A stretch of DNA of 64,000 bases, from assembly GCA_027943335.1 (NCBI GenBank), contig BSBK01007724.1, positions 248,001 to 312,000 on the forward strand, in the 5' to 3' direction. The notes under the pieces were generated by a model that had not been told where the DNA came from, did not search any database, and was given only the letters and a program-made list of their open reading frames with translations. A program made the position numbers and the translations under genes. Positions 24,055-35,473 of this stretch are shown piece by piece; positions within the stretch are counted from its first letter, which is position 1; every line of letters begins with the position of its first letter. This DNA is from Chamaecyparis obtusa. Taxonomy: Eukaryota; Streptophyta; Pinopsida; Cupressales; Cupressaceae.

Positions 24055-25303
24055 TGTAATACCTCAAAAATGGGCTATAAGTTCATTAATCTCCTACATT
24101 GACAAATCGAACGAAATCGACATCAAAGTCCTAACCTAAGGCACATCTAAACATCATCGAATCATAATTGATTATCTTAAATTCTGCATCGGGGAATATT
24201 CCTAGTAATATTCCTAATCATCATAATTATCTTTAATTTTATAATTATTTGGAAATAAATCACATTTATCCTAAAGTTTGATTAATTGAATATTTTCATA
24301 TTTAATTAATTAGATTTAATATTTGCCACTTAATTATGTAATTAAATTTAATTCTATCTATTATTAATTGTATTATTTAATTTTGACAATAAATCTAATA
24401 TCATATGAATAATTGATTAAATTCTTATTTAATTAATTAAAGCAAGTTGTCATTATTTAATAATATAGTTTTTAATAAAAGTTTGATTAAATAATTGATT
24501 AACCCATAAATCAATTGTTTTATTTTTAAAAGCAGTTAAGTTGGAAATAAATCACTTTATTATTAAATTAATTCATAAATAAAACATGCACAATCATAAA
24601 AGCAGACAACTATCAATTATCAATTAAAGCTAAACTCTATTTTGAGTTAAAACTTAGCTTTTGCATGTTTTTGTGAATTAAATTATCTTTATTATAAAAT
24701 AACTCAAAAATCAACCTGAGTTATTTGAGTGATTTATGGCTTTCTTCCATGCACCTCCTAAGTCTTGAATTTCTATAAAACCAAGGCTCATCTCTTCATA
24801 ACTCATCTCTCAATCATCTCTCAAATTTGCATCCAAGAAATCCACAAATTTGCACAATCACGCTGGAGAATTGGAATTGAAGAATCAAAGCTCTTGCGAA
24901 TCGACATCTTTGTGAGATCAATCTTATTTTTTCATTCATATTGCATATCATTGTTAGATTAGCATTGCATATCAATTTTCAATAGCATTCATAGCATATC
25001 AATTTCATCTAGCATAGATTCATATCAAGTTTTCATTATTATTGCATAGAAAATACTAAAAAAATAGAATAATTTCATTCATATCTCATATCTAGATCAA
25101 TTGCATTCAAATCCTTCATTTAGGTGTCATCTAGGTCACTGATCTCGATAACAATATGAGAACATTAATCTCGCACCTACTAGAAGGCAGTAAATCACTT
25201 GTTTAGAGTAGATTTCAATTTTGCACGATTTTGATTATAGCTAACCTCTAATGTTTTACTGAAGTGTTGTGTTTACAAATCAGGTACAATTTTTGCACAC
25301 ACA
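24055..25303 (+). repeat. 5' LTR of element G (1249 bp)
   Basis: Starts TGTAATACC and ends CACACACA. The 3' copy at 34220-35468 has the same length with about 29 differences counted by eye. Confidence 0.95.
24774..24780 (+). promoter_or_regulatory. TATA box, G 5' LTR
   Basis: TATAAAA at offset 719 of the LTR, preserved at the same offset in the 3' copy (34939). Confidence 0.6.
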
Positions 25304-25307
25304 TTTC

Positions 25308-25325
25308 TGGCACCCACCGTGGGGC
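25308..25325 (+). other. primer-binding site of G
   Basis: TGGCACCCACCGTGGGGC four bases after the 5' LTR end, in the form usual for plant gypsy elements. Confidence 0.7.
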
Positions 25326-26735
25326 AACCCACCTTTGCATGCTGGTTTTGATTTTTTGGGGGAGCTAAAACCCTAAAGTTTCAAAGATTTAATTTTATCT
25401 CTCAAATGGCTTGGAGTTTTGGTCTGAAATTTTTTTTTCAAATTGGTGACATATTAGGAAAGCCTTGATAAAAAATTTAGAATTTTCTGAAATGTTTTAA
25501 ATTTTTAATAATTGTTTTTCAATTTTTCATAAAAAATTAATTTTTGATGCAAATCAAAATATTTTTTGGAAATTTTTAAATTTTTAGAAATCTCTTCAAA
25601 TTCTATAGGGGGTTTATTCTTTGTATTTTAAATTTGGATGCAATTTAGTAGCTCAAATAGTCAATTTACAAAAACTGGTCTATTTTGATAAAATGGGTCT
25701 CTAGGGCACAAATGAAGAGATTTTTCTAAAATTTTTGCATTTTTGGAAATCTCTCTATTTTTTAGCAGGGGTCTCTATTCTGAATTTCTATTTTTGTGGC
25801 AAAATCATATCAAAAAAATCAGATCTTGTTGACTAGGTCAAATGCAGTGCAAAAAAATTAAAATTTTATGATGGGTATGCACTTATTTTTCATATGATTC
25901 AATGCATGATATGAGTTGTCATTTGGATTAATTTCTAGTTATTATTGCTCCTAAAAATTGATTTTTAGATCTAACCCTAGGGTTTTCATAAGTTGAATAT
26001 ACCTTGCATATCTTGTTTGCTTGTTGGCTTGTTGGAGAGTTCGTAGCTTGCTTGCATAGTAAAGCTCAACAAAAATTGTTAAAAATCAAGTAGAATCTAC
26101 TAAGTGCATTGCAAGGATCATGAGGTATTCTCCTTGTTCTGAAAACATTTCAATTTGGACTTAAAATAAATCTCTTATGTGTCAAGATTGTGTGCATCTT
26201 TTCATGCTTTTGATCTATTTCTACACACTTGCATAATTTGATACTAGGTTGTGATCCCTTAAGGATTCATTAAGTAGTCTTAGAATACTTGTGATTGATC
26301 TTGATTGCTATCTTGGGTTATTGGACTTGCTAATCCACCGGCCCCTCATTTCCACCCCGTGGTTGCAATCTCAGCGCCATAAAGGGGAGGCGTCAACAGG
26401 ACAGAAGCGTTAAGTGTTCCACTTGGCAACCCTTTTGTACTTTTAGGAACTCACTTGTTTTCTAAGTTGGGGACTCATTTTCAGCTTGTGTGAGGTGTTA
26501 AGTGTTCCACCTTGTGGACTCATCTCATATTCACTTTAAGTGTTAAGTGTTCCTCTTTCTGCTTTTTGGGTACTTTTGGTATATTTGCTTTTGGGAATAT
26601 ATCTATGCTCACATAGTAATTAGGCCCTATGAACACTATTCATGATTCTTGAGAGATTGGATTCCTAGCAAAATCCTTCCTTGACAATGGAATCCTTGTA
26701 GGTAGGGAGGATACTTAGTGCATTTTACATTCAAC

Positions 26736-26931
26736 TTGGTTAGTGAGTCTTTTCTTATTGATCGACACATTCTCTCTCCAGAGAGATTGATAGATCGCGT
26801 GGGGTTGATATCACGAGCTTTGGTGAATCAAAATTGGTTAGTGCATCTTCTCTTATTGATTGATACATTCTCTCCCTGGAGAGGTTGATAGATCACGTGG
26901 AGTTGATATCACAAACCTTGGTGGAACAAAA
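26736..26931 (+). repeat. 98-bp tandem duplication in the leader of G
   Basis: Two units, each starting TTGGTTAGTG and ending near GGTG(A)A...CAAAA. Each contains a short palindromic stretch (CTCTCTCCAGAGAG in the first) and GTTGATATCAC. The two copies have clearly diverged. Confidence 0.8.
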
Positions 26932-27669
26932 CTTTGTCTTAGCGTGTCGGATTAATCTGCTTGCTTTGTTTGGGTTAAAAGTGAAAAGGTGTCAAAAACC
27001 TTGGATCTGGAGCCAAGTCCCCTTGTGGTATAAATCTATGAGTCACCTTTAGAGAGGGTTAACTGTAGCGGACAATCCCTTCACAGGGAAAACTGTGTTG
27101 ATGGAACCTCAAGCGGTAATAGCCATTTTCACCATGGTAGTGACAGCCGCTATATAAATGTCCTTGTGGAAGAAATCTCCATGGGTATGGTTCATTATTG
27201 GGTTGTCAGATCTCCCTAGCAGCTCTTGACGATTAAGTTCTCAGACTATGTCAAAACCCTGGTGCACCGGGATTGGAGCTCACCCCTTTGAATCATAAAA
27301 GTTGCAGAGTCAAACCATTACTAAAAACCCTAGAGAGGCCAATTTTTCATTCTCAGGTATATGTGTGTTATTGCAAAACTTTTCAGAACATACACAATTA
27401 GTACTCTCAGGGATTAGCACAATTTGGTCACTTGAATGTTCATGTGCAAGGTTCCTTTTGCCCTTGTTCATTGTTTTCAGACGTGCTTGAAATCACTTGC
27501 TTGTTGTTCTGCATGCTTGTTTATCTACTTGGCTATTAAAAGTGATCAAATCTGGTATAACCTTCAAAATCTGGACAGTACAATTTGCAAACAATCCAAA
27601 ATTGAAGACCTTAAATTTTGCAAAAATTGATGTAAAATCTTTTTTGGAGTCAAAAGTCATTTCAGGAAG

Positions 27670-27915
27670 TCAAAATTCATACGAGTTTTGTCAAGTGTCA
27701 TTTCAGTATTGCCCATCTGTCGTATGATTGAGAACACAGTGTCGTACGAGTTTTCAAACCAGCAAATTCAAGAAGTCAAAACCCTGTTAGCAACTGTCGT
27801 ACGAGTTTTGTCAACTGTCATTTTATTTCTACCCAACTGTCGTATGAGTTTAGCAACTATCATTTCATAGACTACCCAGTGTCATACGAGTCTGCAGAGT
27901 GTCATTTGGAAAAAT
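27670..27915 (+). repeat. degenerate array of TGTCGTACGAG motifs
   Basis: Six copies of TGTCRTAYGAKT-like motifs (about 27677, 27718, 27740, 27794, 27838, 27880), most followed by TTTT/TTTA and an ACTGTCATTT block. The best copies contain the palindrome TCGTACGA. The array ends about 120 bp before the start of the ORF. Confidence 0.7.
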
Positions 27916-28036
27916 TTGAGAGTTGTCAGAAATTGTCAAAATTGCCAGATACTTAGCTTTTTCAGCCTAATTCCAGAATCTGTCGAACAAATCATTGTGT
28001 CAAGAACAAATCAGTAGCTATTGAAAATTAGTATAC

Positions 28037-30327
28037 ATGTCTCAAAGAATCAGTACACAAGAGGAAGAAGCTCTAATCACCGCTATGATGAAGCAGCTGC
28101 AAGCTATGCAAATTGAACTTAACAAACTTGAGAAACAAAAGGAACCTAAAGAGTTCTCCATGGAAGCTCTATGCCCTTTTCCATGTGATAAAGACTTGTA
28201 CATGTCACCATGCCCTCAGAAAAAATGTGAGCAATATGATAACCCTTATGATACCTCTTCCATGGAGAGTGACACATCCAACTTTGGAGACTATGATGAC
28301 TATGACGACAGAAAATGTAATGATACCCATGACACCTCTGTTCCTAAGAGTCCTCCTCGTTGTGTGTTCCTACTTACTGGAAATGGGATGTCACATTGGA
28401 TAGATCGTGATGGTGATCCATATGATTCTGATTTTGAAAGAGACTTTGATGGCTTTTGTGGACAATACCTTGATTACGATCCATCTACTACTGCTGAGGA
28501 CTATAAAATGCATCATGCTAGCTTGAAACATCAATACTATAAGGATCTCTCCTCTAAGAACTCTCTTGCTGAAAATAAAGATTATCTTCTCAAGCAAGAT
28601 CATGTTAATGTTGAACCTTTGTCTAGTGATGGTTCCCTTCCATCCCCTACTTTCTCCAATACCCATACATTTCCTAAAGCTTCCGAGTCTTTCAAATCTT
28701 TCATAGAACCTTCATCTGACACAAGCCCTGATACTTTTCATGTGGTTCCCTATAGTTATCCTCCAGGGCTACCTCTTAAAGAAACTCAAGTTAACCTTCA
28801 CCTGGCTACAAATACTTTCAATGATGATAAACCTAAAGAGCCTAAGCCTTCATACGCTACAATGCCTACTTCAGCTAGTCCTTCACCATCTCTTCCAAAT
28901 TCATCCATACAATCCCAATATGCTTCATTATCCTTAGAAGTGGCTCCATGTCAAGAGGACTCTAAAAATGATGAAGAAAATAACATAAAAAAATATCAAG
29001 ATCAAGAACTCTCCATGTCATCCACTCCTTTTTCCGATGTCTCTTATCCACTTCATGGTTCTTTTGATCTTACAGACCCTTTTTATGCATTCCACCATGT
29101 CTTAAGTCTTCTCTTAAGCAAGATCAAGCTACTACTTACACTGATGAGCTTATTGACAATCAAAATGACCTTACTACACTTGCACTTTCCAAAGATGATA
29201 CTTCCATTAAGGTTGTTAAAAATTTTGTTGTTACTTCCAAAGTTAAGCCTATTGAAAATCAAGAGAAAAATTGTATGCTTGTGCTATCCAAAGATCCTTG
29301 TCAAGATCAAAGTCTTCCATCTTCTTATTCTACCACTCCATGTTCGCTTCCACTTTCTACTCTTCCTAAGTCTTTGCAAGCTTTGAACAATCCTATCAAA
29401 GAAGATGCTCATATTCAAGATGTCCATGATTCTATTGAAAATTCTAATGTTCACTCTAAAGATGCTGATATCCTTGGTTGTCATATAGATGCTGATGAAC
29501 TTATTGATTATCCTTTTGCGTCTTCCACTTCCATCCTTAGACCTCTTCCACCACTACTAAGGGTTTCACATCTGCCTTCCATCTTGGGTCCTTATGTCCC
29601 TTCACTTTTCCCTCCTAACTCTCCGTATTCACCATCCATCTTGGGTCCCTACGTCCCTCCATCTCCCATATTTCCTCAAGATCAACATAGATGCATGCCC
29701 TTGAATCCTTTCCATCCACCCACCCATCTAAACCAGTTATATCCTCCTCCTTCCACAAGTCCCAAGTCCTTTGGAAGTAACTTGAATGTTCAATACAAGA
29801 AAAAGAAGCAATACAAGAATCCATCAAAAAAAGAAGATCACCATGTCTCCTCTAATAAACATGGAAACATAAAGTCAAAAGAGATATCTACGAAAAAAAC
29901 TACAAGACAAGTATGGGTTCCAAAATCCATCATTGAAGATATTCTCTCTAGATCATCAAAAGGAAATAAAAAGCCTACAGCTATATGGATTCCAAAGTCT
30001 CTCTTGAAAGAGGCTGGTGTTGAACAAAAAGTTAAGTTGACATTCAAGCTTCTAAAGGCTTCCACTTCATCTCCCTCCAAAAATATTCTTCCATTCCACA
30101 TGCCTAAACCACAACCTCTACTATCCATTCACCATATTCCTTCACGTATTCCTTCATTCACGATTCCTCCATCCTCTCACCACCCTTCAAGGTATGTTTT
30201 GATGTTGAACTTGCCTTCCTTTCCATCTACCCTTTCACAATCCTTCCATTCATTATCCTTCTACCTCCTATCATTTTTTCTCATTTGCCTATTCCTCCTA
30301 TCTTCCAACCTCACTCGCTTTACATAA
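28037..30327 (+). CDS. long unrecognised ORF of element G (gag position), one frameshift
   Basis: It starts MSQRISTQEEEALITAMM, an amphipathic helix with LQAMQIELNKLEKQKE. An acidic part follows (DYDDYDDRK, then DRDGDPYDSDFERDFDGF), then a long Pro/Ser-rich region with paired SILGPYVP repeats. A basic C-terminal part (YKKKKQYKNPSKKE) contains two related motifs, VWVPKSIIEDILSR and IWIPKSLLKEAG. The frame shifts once near 29099; joined, it gives about 760 codons with no stop. No zinc knuckle, capsid homology or protease motif is visible. By position it replaces gag. The Ser/Pro-rich tail after about residue 650 may be chance extension. Confidence 0.6.
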
Positions 30328-31190
30328 AACCTTATCCTCCATTTTTCTCTTCCATCTCCCTTTCCCTATCAGCATCTTTGAGAATATCATTTTGAATCCT
30401 TGGCGTATCATGGTTTATCCTTTCAAGGAGCATTATCTAAAAAACTTGCCTTCTTCCAAAAATTCAAAAAAAGAATGAAAAATAAATAAAAAATTGAAAA
30501 TGTGCCTTGGTGAAAACCTGGAAACAGGCGCCTTGGTAGCAAAAGTAAAGAGAAATAAATTCATCCTATGGTGAAAACCACTCCCTTGTGGCACCTTGGA
30601 TAAATACCATGATGAAAACCTGCCAATCAGGCATTATGCGTAGTTCTTCTACATATTTCATCCATTCCGTCTTCTCTCTTTGATCTTGACAATGTTGATC
30701 TATACATGAACATTTGACTATTTTGTGAGCTATCTTATGATGATCTTGCTTTCATTCCTTCCATGTTTAGCCTTCATATCCATCTTCCTTCATTCATTCT
30801 AGCCTTTCGCTATCCTTTTCCCTTTTGGTCTTGATCTAGAAAAAGAAAAGAGAAAGAGTACAACACGATGCTACGAAGCCTCTTGACATGTCTACTCTTT
30901 TGGACTACATCCTTTCCTTCTTTGGCATTACGCTATTGTGACTTATCCTATGATGGCCTTTCATTGCTTGTCCAAATGTGCTTTACATGACAATTTTTCC
31001 CTAGCTTGAGTATTCTTGAGGAGTTTTCCCTTGAGGATTTCTTCCTTTCATTAGCTTTCATTCTCTTGTCTTCTATCTCTTCCACCAGCTTGCCAATCCC
31101 TCTTATTCTCCACCTTGCTAGACATTGGGACTGCACGATATAATCTTGCTTGGGAGTTTACAATAGAAAAAGATGCTATCAATTATACAA
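30328..31190 (+). other. non-coding interior of G with three hairpin units
   Basis: No frame is supported. It carries the first cluster of GGTGAAAACC hairpin units (30503-30640) and then plain sequence up to the minisatellite. Confidence 0.5.
30503..30640 (+). repeat. three GGTGAAAACC hairpin units (G, upstream cluster)
   Basis: Each unit is GATGAAAA or GGTGAAAA, a 4-bp stem and its loop, then GGC(A/G)CC or similar. Unit 1 has stem CCTG/CAGG with loop GAAA (30517-30528). Unit 2 has CCAC/GTGG with loop TCCCTT (30578-30591). Unit 3 has CCTG/CAGG with loop CCAAT (30619-30631). The stem bases change in compensating pairs between units. Confidence 0.7.
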
Positions 31191-31381
31191 AGTATCAGAA
31201 CTAGTATCAGAACAATTATCAAAATCATTATCAGAATCAGTATTAGAATCTGTATTAGGACCAGTATCAGAATAATTATTAGAATCAGTATAAGAATCAG
31301 TATCAGAACTAGTATCAGAACAAGTATCAGAATGAGTATCAGAACAAGTATCAAAATGAGTATCAGAACAAGTATCAGAAC
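31191..31381 (+). repeat. 12-bp in-frame minisatellite coding R-T-S-I type repeats
   Basis: About 16 units of AGAACAAGTATC and variants, kept in frame with the integrase segment that follows, so that it reads as repeats of Ser-Ile-Arg-Thr/Ile/Met. The last unit merges into RTPTRATPF, a conserved part of plant gypsy integrases. Confidence 0.9.
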
Positions 31382-31784
31382 ACCTACTAGGGCTACACCT
31401 TTCACTTTAGTTTATGGGTCTGAAGTGGTACTGCCTATTGAGGTTGAAATCCCATCACTTAGAATCAGAATGCATGGACTTGTCACTGATGAAGACTACA
31501 GAGTGTCTAGGTTACAAGAACTTGAATTACTAGATGAGCACAAGCAAGTAGCATATGATCATCTCAGAGTATATCAGAAGATAATGTCTAGAGGCTACAA
31601 CAAGAAAGTCAGACATAGAGAATTTCAGGTTGGTGATCTAGTCTTGAGAGAAAATCCTAAAAATCAATCCCATCGAGAACGCAAGGGGAAGTTCAAGCCC
31701 AATTGGCTGGGTCCCTTTGTTATCATTTCTACTTTTGGCTCTGGTGCCTATCAACTCTCAACGACTGAAGGAGAACCGCTCTGA
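31382..31784 (+). pseudogene. gypsy integrase C-terminal fragment in G
   Basis: It reads ATPFTLVYGSEVVLPIEVEI, followed by a helical RLQELELLDEHKQVAYDH part, YNKKVRHREFQVGDLVLR and GKFKPNWLGPFVI. These are the C-terminal DNA-binding features of a plant gypsy integrase (Tat-like style), about 134 residues. The zinc-binding domain and the D,D,E core are absent, and the upstream neighbour is the minisatellite. It ends at a TGA after EGEPL. It cannot act as an integrase by itself; it marks the original autonomous ancestor of G. Confidence 0.85.
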
Positions 31785-34205
31785 GAACCAATCAACGTTC
31801 TCCATCTGAAGAAATTCTATGCCTAAGGCATTCAGTGCTTGGTTAAATATCTTGAAAAAATCCTAAAAATCAGAAAAAGTCCTAGAAAAAATGAACATCT
31901 TGGTGAAAACCTAGCAATAGGCACCTTGATGATTTGCAAAAAAAATCAAAAAATATCAACAATAGAAAAAAATTGAAAAAATGAAAAATACAAAAAAAAT
32001 GGAAAAAAAAAAGTGCCTTGGTGAAAACCTGGAAACAGGCGCCTTGGTAGCAAAAATAGAATCTTTGCCAAGATGGTGAAAACCTGGCAAACGAGTGCCA
32101 CTTGTTCAAAATGCTCCATCTAACAGCACAATCTTGGTCTTTCCCAGCTTTCAGTCTTGCTTTAGTTTGTACATATCTCTTGGTTCGTTTCAACATTTTC
32201 AGTTTTCAATAAGTCAGTCTGTACACCAATCGGCTCAAGCATCTGTATCCTATCAATGTTTAACACTTGGGGGAAATCAATGTCATATCCTATGGTCTCC
32301 CATGTATCTTAGATGGATCGTATCTAGTCAGAGTCCTTTGAAGCTTCATGTGAGTCAGTCAGTCAGTCTTGTCTCCAGAAATGATTTTGCATCAACAACA
32401 ACACAATCAACATCAAACTGAAAACTGAAAACAATCTGTGCTTTTCATGCTTTTATCTCCTTGTATGCTTACTGATTCACATTGAGATTTTTGCATATTG
32501 TGTCCCTTTGAGCTCCTCAATGATGTCCTTTACAGGATTTAGAGAGTGATGACTGGGGGCATAATCTTTTCTTGGTTTTCTACTTGTATGTGAAATCTAA
32601 TAACTTTGGAAATTCTGCAATGAAATCATGTCCGACTGTAAGAGCCTCTATCTCGAATTGGATGGCCATGCGTACCTCGACCATTGATACCCAAAAAATT
32701 CAAGGATGTTTGATCTAACTATTATCTTTTTGAAGTAAATTCTTTCTCCTACTGTGAAATGTGATCTTGCCTAAGGAGGTGAATGATAAAGGGGCACTAC
32801 GGGTAATTCACATTGGATTTAGAATGATCTCTTGACTGTTTGATGTGTTTCAATGCAAGGCATATTCAGGTCATCATGATGTTTATGTTTTGATGCTTGT
32901 ATAAATTCCTATATCAAATGGACATGATATTTAGGTCATCTTGGCATTTGTGCCTTGGTTCTTATATCTACTCCGACATTCTGAAAATAAAATCAATATT
33001 CATATATCCATGGTTGTTGACCAGTGGGTGTTGTATTGATTCTTGCACATACAAATTGATATTCATATGTCTATGGTTTCATAGCTGTGGGCATTGTATT
33101 GATTTATCCGGTTACCTAAAAGTTCAATGATGATAACAAATTGACATATGATCAGTGACTAGGTCCTAGGTCTTAGGTTGCATTTTATTTTGCATGCTTC
33201 TTTGCATTTTTCATCTTTGCATGATCTCACAATGACTAAACAAACTTCAAAGCTTAAACAATTCTTCATATCAATTCTTCAAATCTAACAAGAGTTGAAT
33301 CTCACATGAAGGTTCCTCCAACGAAGCAGCAAGTAGAATTCTTTTTTGGGATCAAAATTCAAATCTGAGATCATTCATATTATTAACTACTTGCATAATC
33401 GACCTTCAATCATCACAGAAATCCAGTATTCAACTTAACTGATTATCTAACATCAAACTATCAAAATTTCAACTTGGTCAACCATGGTCAAATCATGGTC
33501 AAACCTAGTCAAACTTAGTCTCTAGGACTTCCAAACGATGCAGAATGCATTCTCGGACGTGTTTAACCACTTCTCAAATCAATTAACATGCTTCTAAACT
33601 ATCAACACTGACTTTTCTTGTCAGATTTCAATTTTAATCCCGAAGGGGGCATGGTATTGCACATCATTCAAAGTCTATAAATCAAAATCATATCTTTTTT
33701 TTATCTATCAATATCTTTCATCAGTAATCGAGACAAACAATCGCGTCTAGTTACTGATTCATCAAAAGTCCTCATCGCTCGGGGAAAATCTATCATCACT
33801 TGGGGCATATCAGATTCATCAAGATCCATATCAATCTGGTATTCTCCTAATCTTGTAAACTGTATCAGTTTATGCAACCATCAGATCATAGTGTTCTTTC
33901 CTTGGTTCTTCGGTAACTAAAGGGTTTGGATGTGATACCTGCTAGTTCTGCTAAGACAATTGAGTCTAGAACAGGTCACTCACTTCTTTGCAATCCTAAG
34001 GTTTGGAATCAGGTATTTTGACACTTTTTCACAATCATAGGTTCATTTGCTATTATAGTGAACATTATCTCTGGTCATTCAGGACCTCCTATCTCAATAT
34101 CTTTCAATCGGTTTCTATCTTGAGATCGGTTTATCTTTTGAATCAGTTTGATATCTTTATCAAACACAGACTATCTTTGAACCACTGCGCTTAGCACAGT
34201 AATTC
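31785..34205 (+). other. 3' internal region of G, non-coding
   Basis: It has three more hairpin units (31896-32100), a short AGTCAGTCAGTCAGTC run (about 32352-32370) and otherwise no feature or coding frame that I can support. Confidence 0.5.
31896..32100 (+). repeat. three GGTGAAAACC hairpin units (G, downstream cluster)
   Basis: Unit 4 has stem CCTA/TAGG with loop GCAA (about 31910-31921). Unit 5 (32012-32050) repeats unit 1 almost exactly, over about 40 bp. Unit 6 (32066-32100) has CCTGGCAAACGAG and a decayed stem. Units 4 and 1 differ by a compensating G-C to A-T pair change. Confidence 0.7.
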
Positions 34206-34219
34206 AAAGAGGGGCAAAA
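34206..34219 (+). other. polypurine tract of G
   Basis: AAAGAGGGGCAAAA directly before the 3' LTR start TGTAATACC. Confidence 0.8.
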
Positions 34220-35468
34220 TGTAATACCCAAAAAATGGGCTATAAGTTCATTAATCTCCTACATCGACAAATCGAATGAAATCGACATCAAAGTCCTAAC
34301 CTAAGGCACATCTAAACATCATCGAATCATAATTGATTATCTTAAATTCTGCATCAGGGAATATTCCTAGTAATATTCCTAATCATCATAATTATCTTTA
34401 ATTTTATAATTATTTGGCAATAAATCACATTTATCGTAAAGTTTGATTAATTGAATATTTTCATATTTAATTAATTAGATTTAATATTTGCCACTTAATT
34501 ATGTAATTAAATTTAATTCTATCTATTATTAATTGTATTATTTAATTTTGACAATAAATCTAAGATCATATGAATAATTGATTAAATTTTTATTTAATTA
34601 ATTAAAGCAAGTTGTCATTATTTAATAATATAGTTTTTAATAAAAGTTTGATTAAATAATTGATTAACCCATAAATCAATTGTTTTATTTTTAAAAGCAG
34701 TTAAGTTGGAAATAAATCACTTTATTATTAAATTAATTCATAAATAAAACATGCACAATCATAAAAGCAGACAACTATCAATTATCAATTAAAGCTAAAC
34801 TCTATTTTGAGTTAAAACTTAGCTTTTGCATGTTTTTGTGAATTAAATTATCTTTATTATAAAATAACTCAAAAATCAACCTGAGTTATTTGAGTGATTT
34901 ATGGCTTTCTTCCATGCACTTCCAAAGTCTTGGATTTCTATAAAACCAAGGCTCATCTCTTCATAACTCATCTCTCAATCATCTCTCAAATTTGCATCCA
35001 AGCAATCCACAAATTTGCACAATCACGCTGGAGAATTGGAATTGAAGAATCAAAGTTCTTGCGAATCGACATCTTTGTGAGATCAATCTTATTTTTGCAT
35101 TCATATTACATATCATTGTTAGATTAGCATTGCATATCAATTTTCAATAGCATTCATAGCATATAAATTTCATCTAGCATAGATTCATATCAAGTTTTCA
35201 TTATTATTGTATACAAAATACCAAAAAAATAGAATAATTTCATTCATATCTCATATCTAGATCAATTGCATTGAAATCCTTCATTTAGGTGTCGTCTAGG
35301 TCACTAATCTTGATAACAATCTGAGAACATTAATCTCGCACCTACTATAAGGCAGTAAATCACTTGTTTAGAGTAGATTTCAATTTTGCACAATTTTGAT
35401 TATAGCTAACCTCTAATGTTTTACTGAAGTGTTGTGTTTACAGATCAGGTATAATTTTTGCACACACA
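34220..35468 (+). repeat. 3' LTR of element G (1249 bp)
   Basis: Same length and ends as the 5' copy; followed by the target duplication GTAGG at 35469. Confidence 0.95.
34939..34945 (+). promoter_or_regulatory. TATA box, G 3' LTR
   Basis: TATAAAA at LTR offset 719, as in the 5' copy. Confidence 0.55.
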
Positions 35469-35473
35469 GTAGG
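35469..35473. repeat. target-site duplication of G, right
   Basis: GTAGG; see 24050-24054. Confidence 0.9.

Larger units (their letters stand above)
25326..28036 (+). other. leader of G, repeat-rich, non-coding
   Basis: 2.7 kb without a convincing frame. It contains GTTAAGTGTTCC three times (26400-26560), a 98-bp tandem duplication (26736-26931) and a degenerate array ending just before the ORF (27670-27915). Confidence 0.6.
24055..35468 (+). mobile_element. gypsy element G, non-autonomous, complete LTR pair
   Basis: It has two equal LTRs, a perfect 5-bp target duplication GTAGG, a primer-binding site, a polypurine tract and an 8.9-kb interior. The interior holds a 2.7-kb repeat-rich leader, one long ORF of unknown kind (28037-30327) and only the C-terminal part of an integrase (to 31784). 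Protease, RT, RNase H and the integrase core are absent, so it would depend on another element for copying. It is the youngest insertion of the nest, lying in the LTR of H. Confidence 0.9.

Noticed and set aside
31118..31405. Minus-strand open frame rich in Ile-Leu
   Set aside because: Shadow of the 12-bp minisatellite, which is in frame with the integrase on the plus strand.
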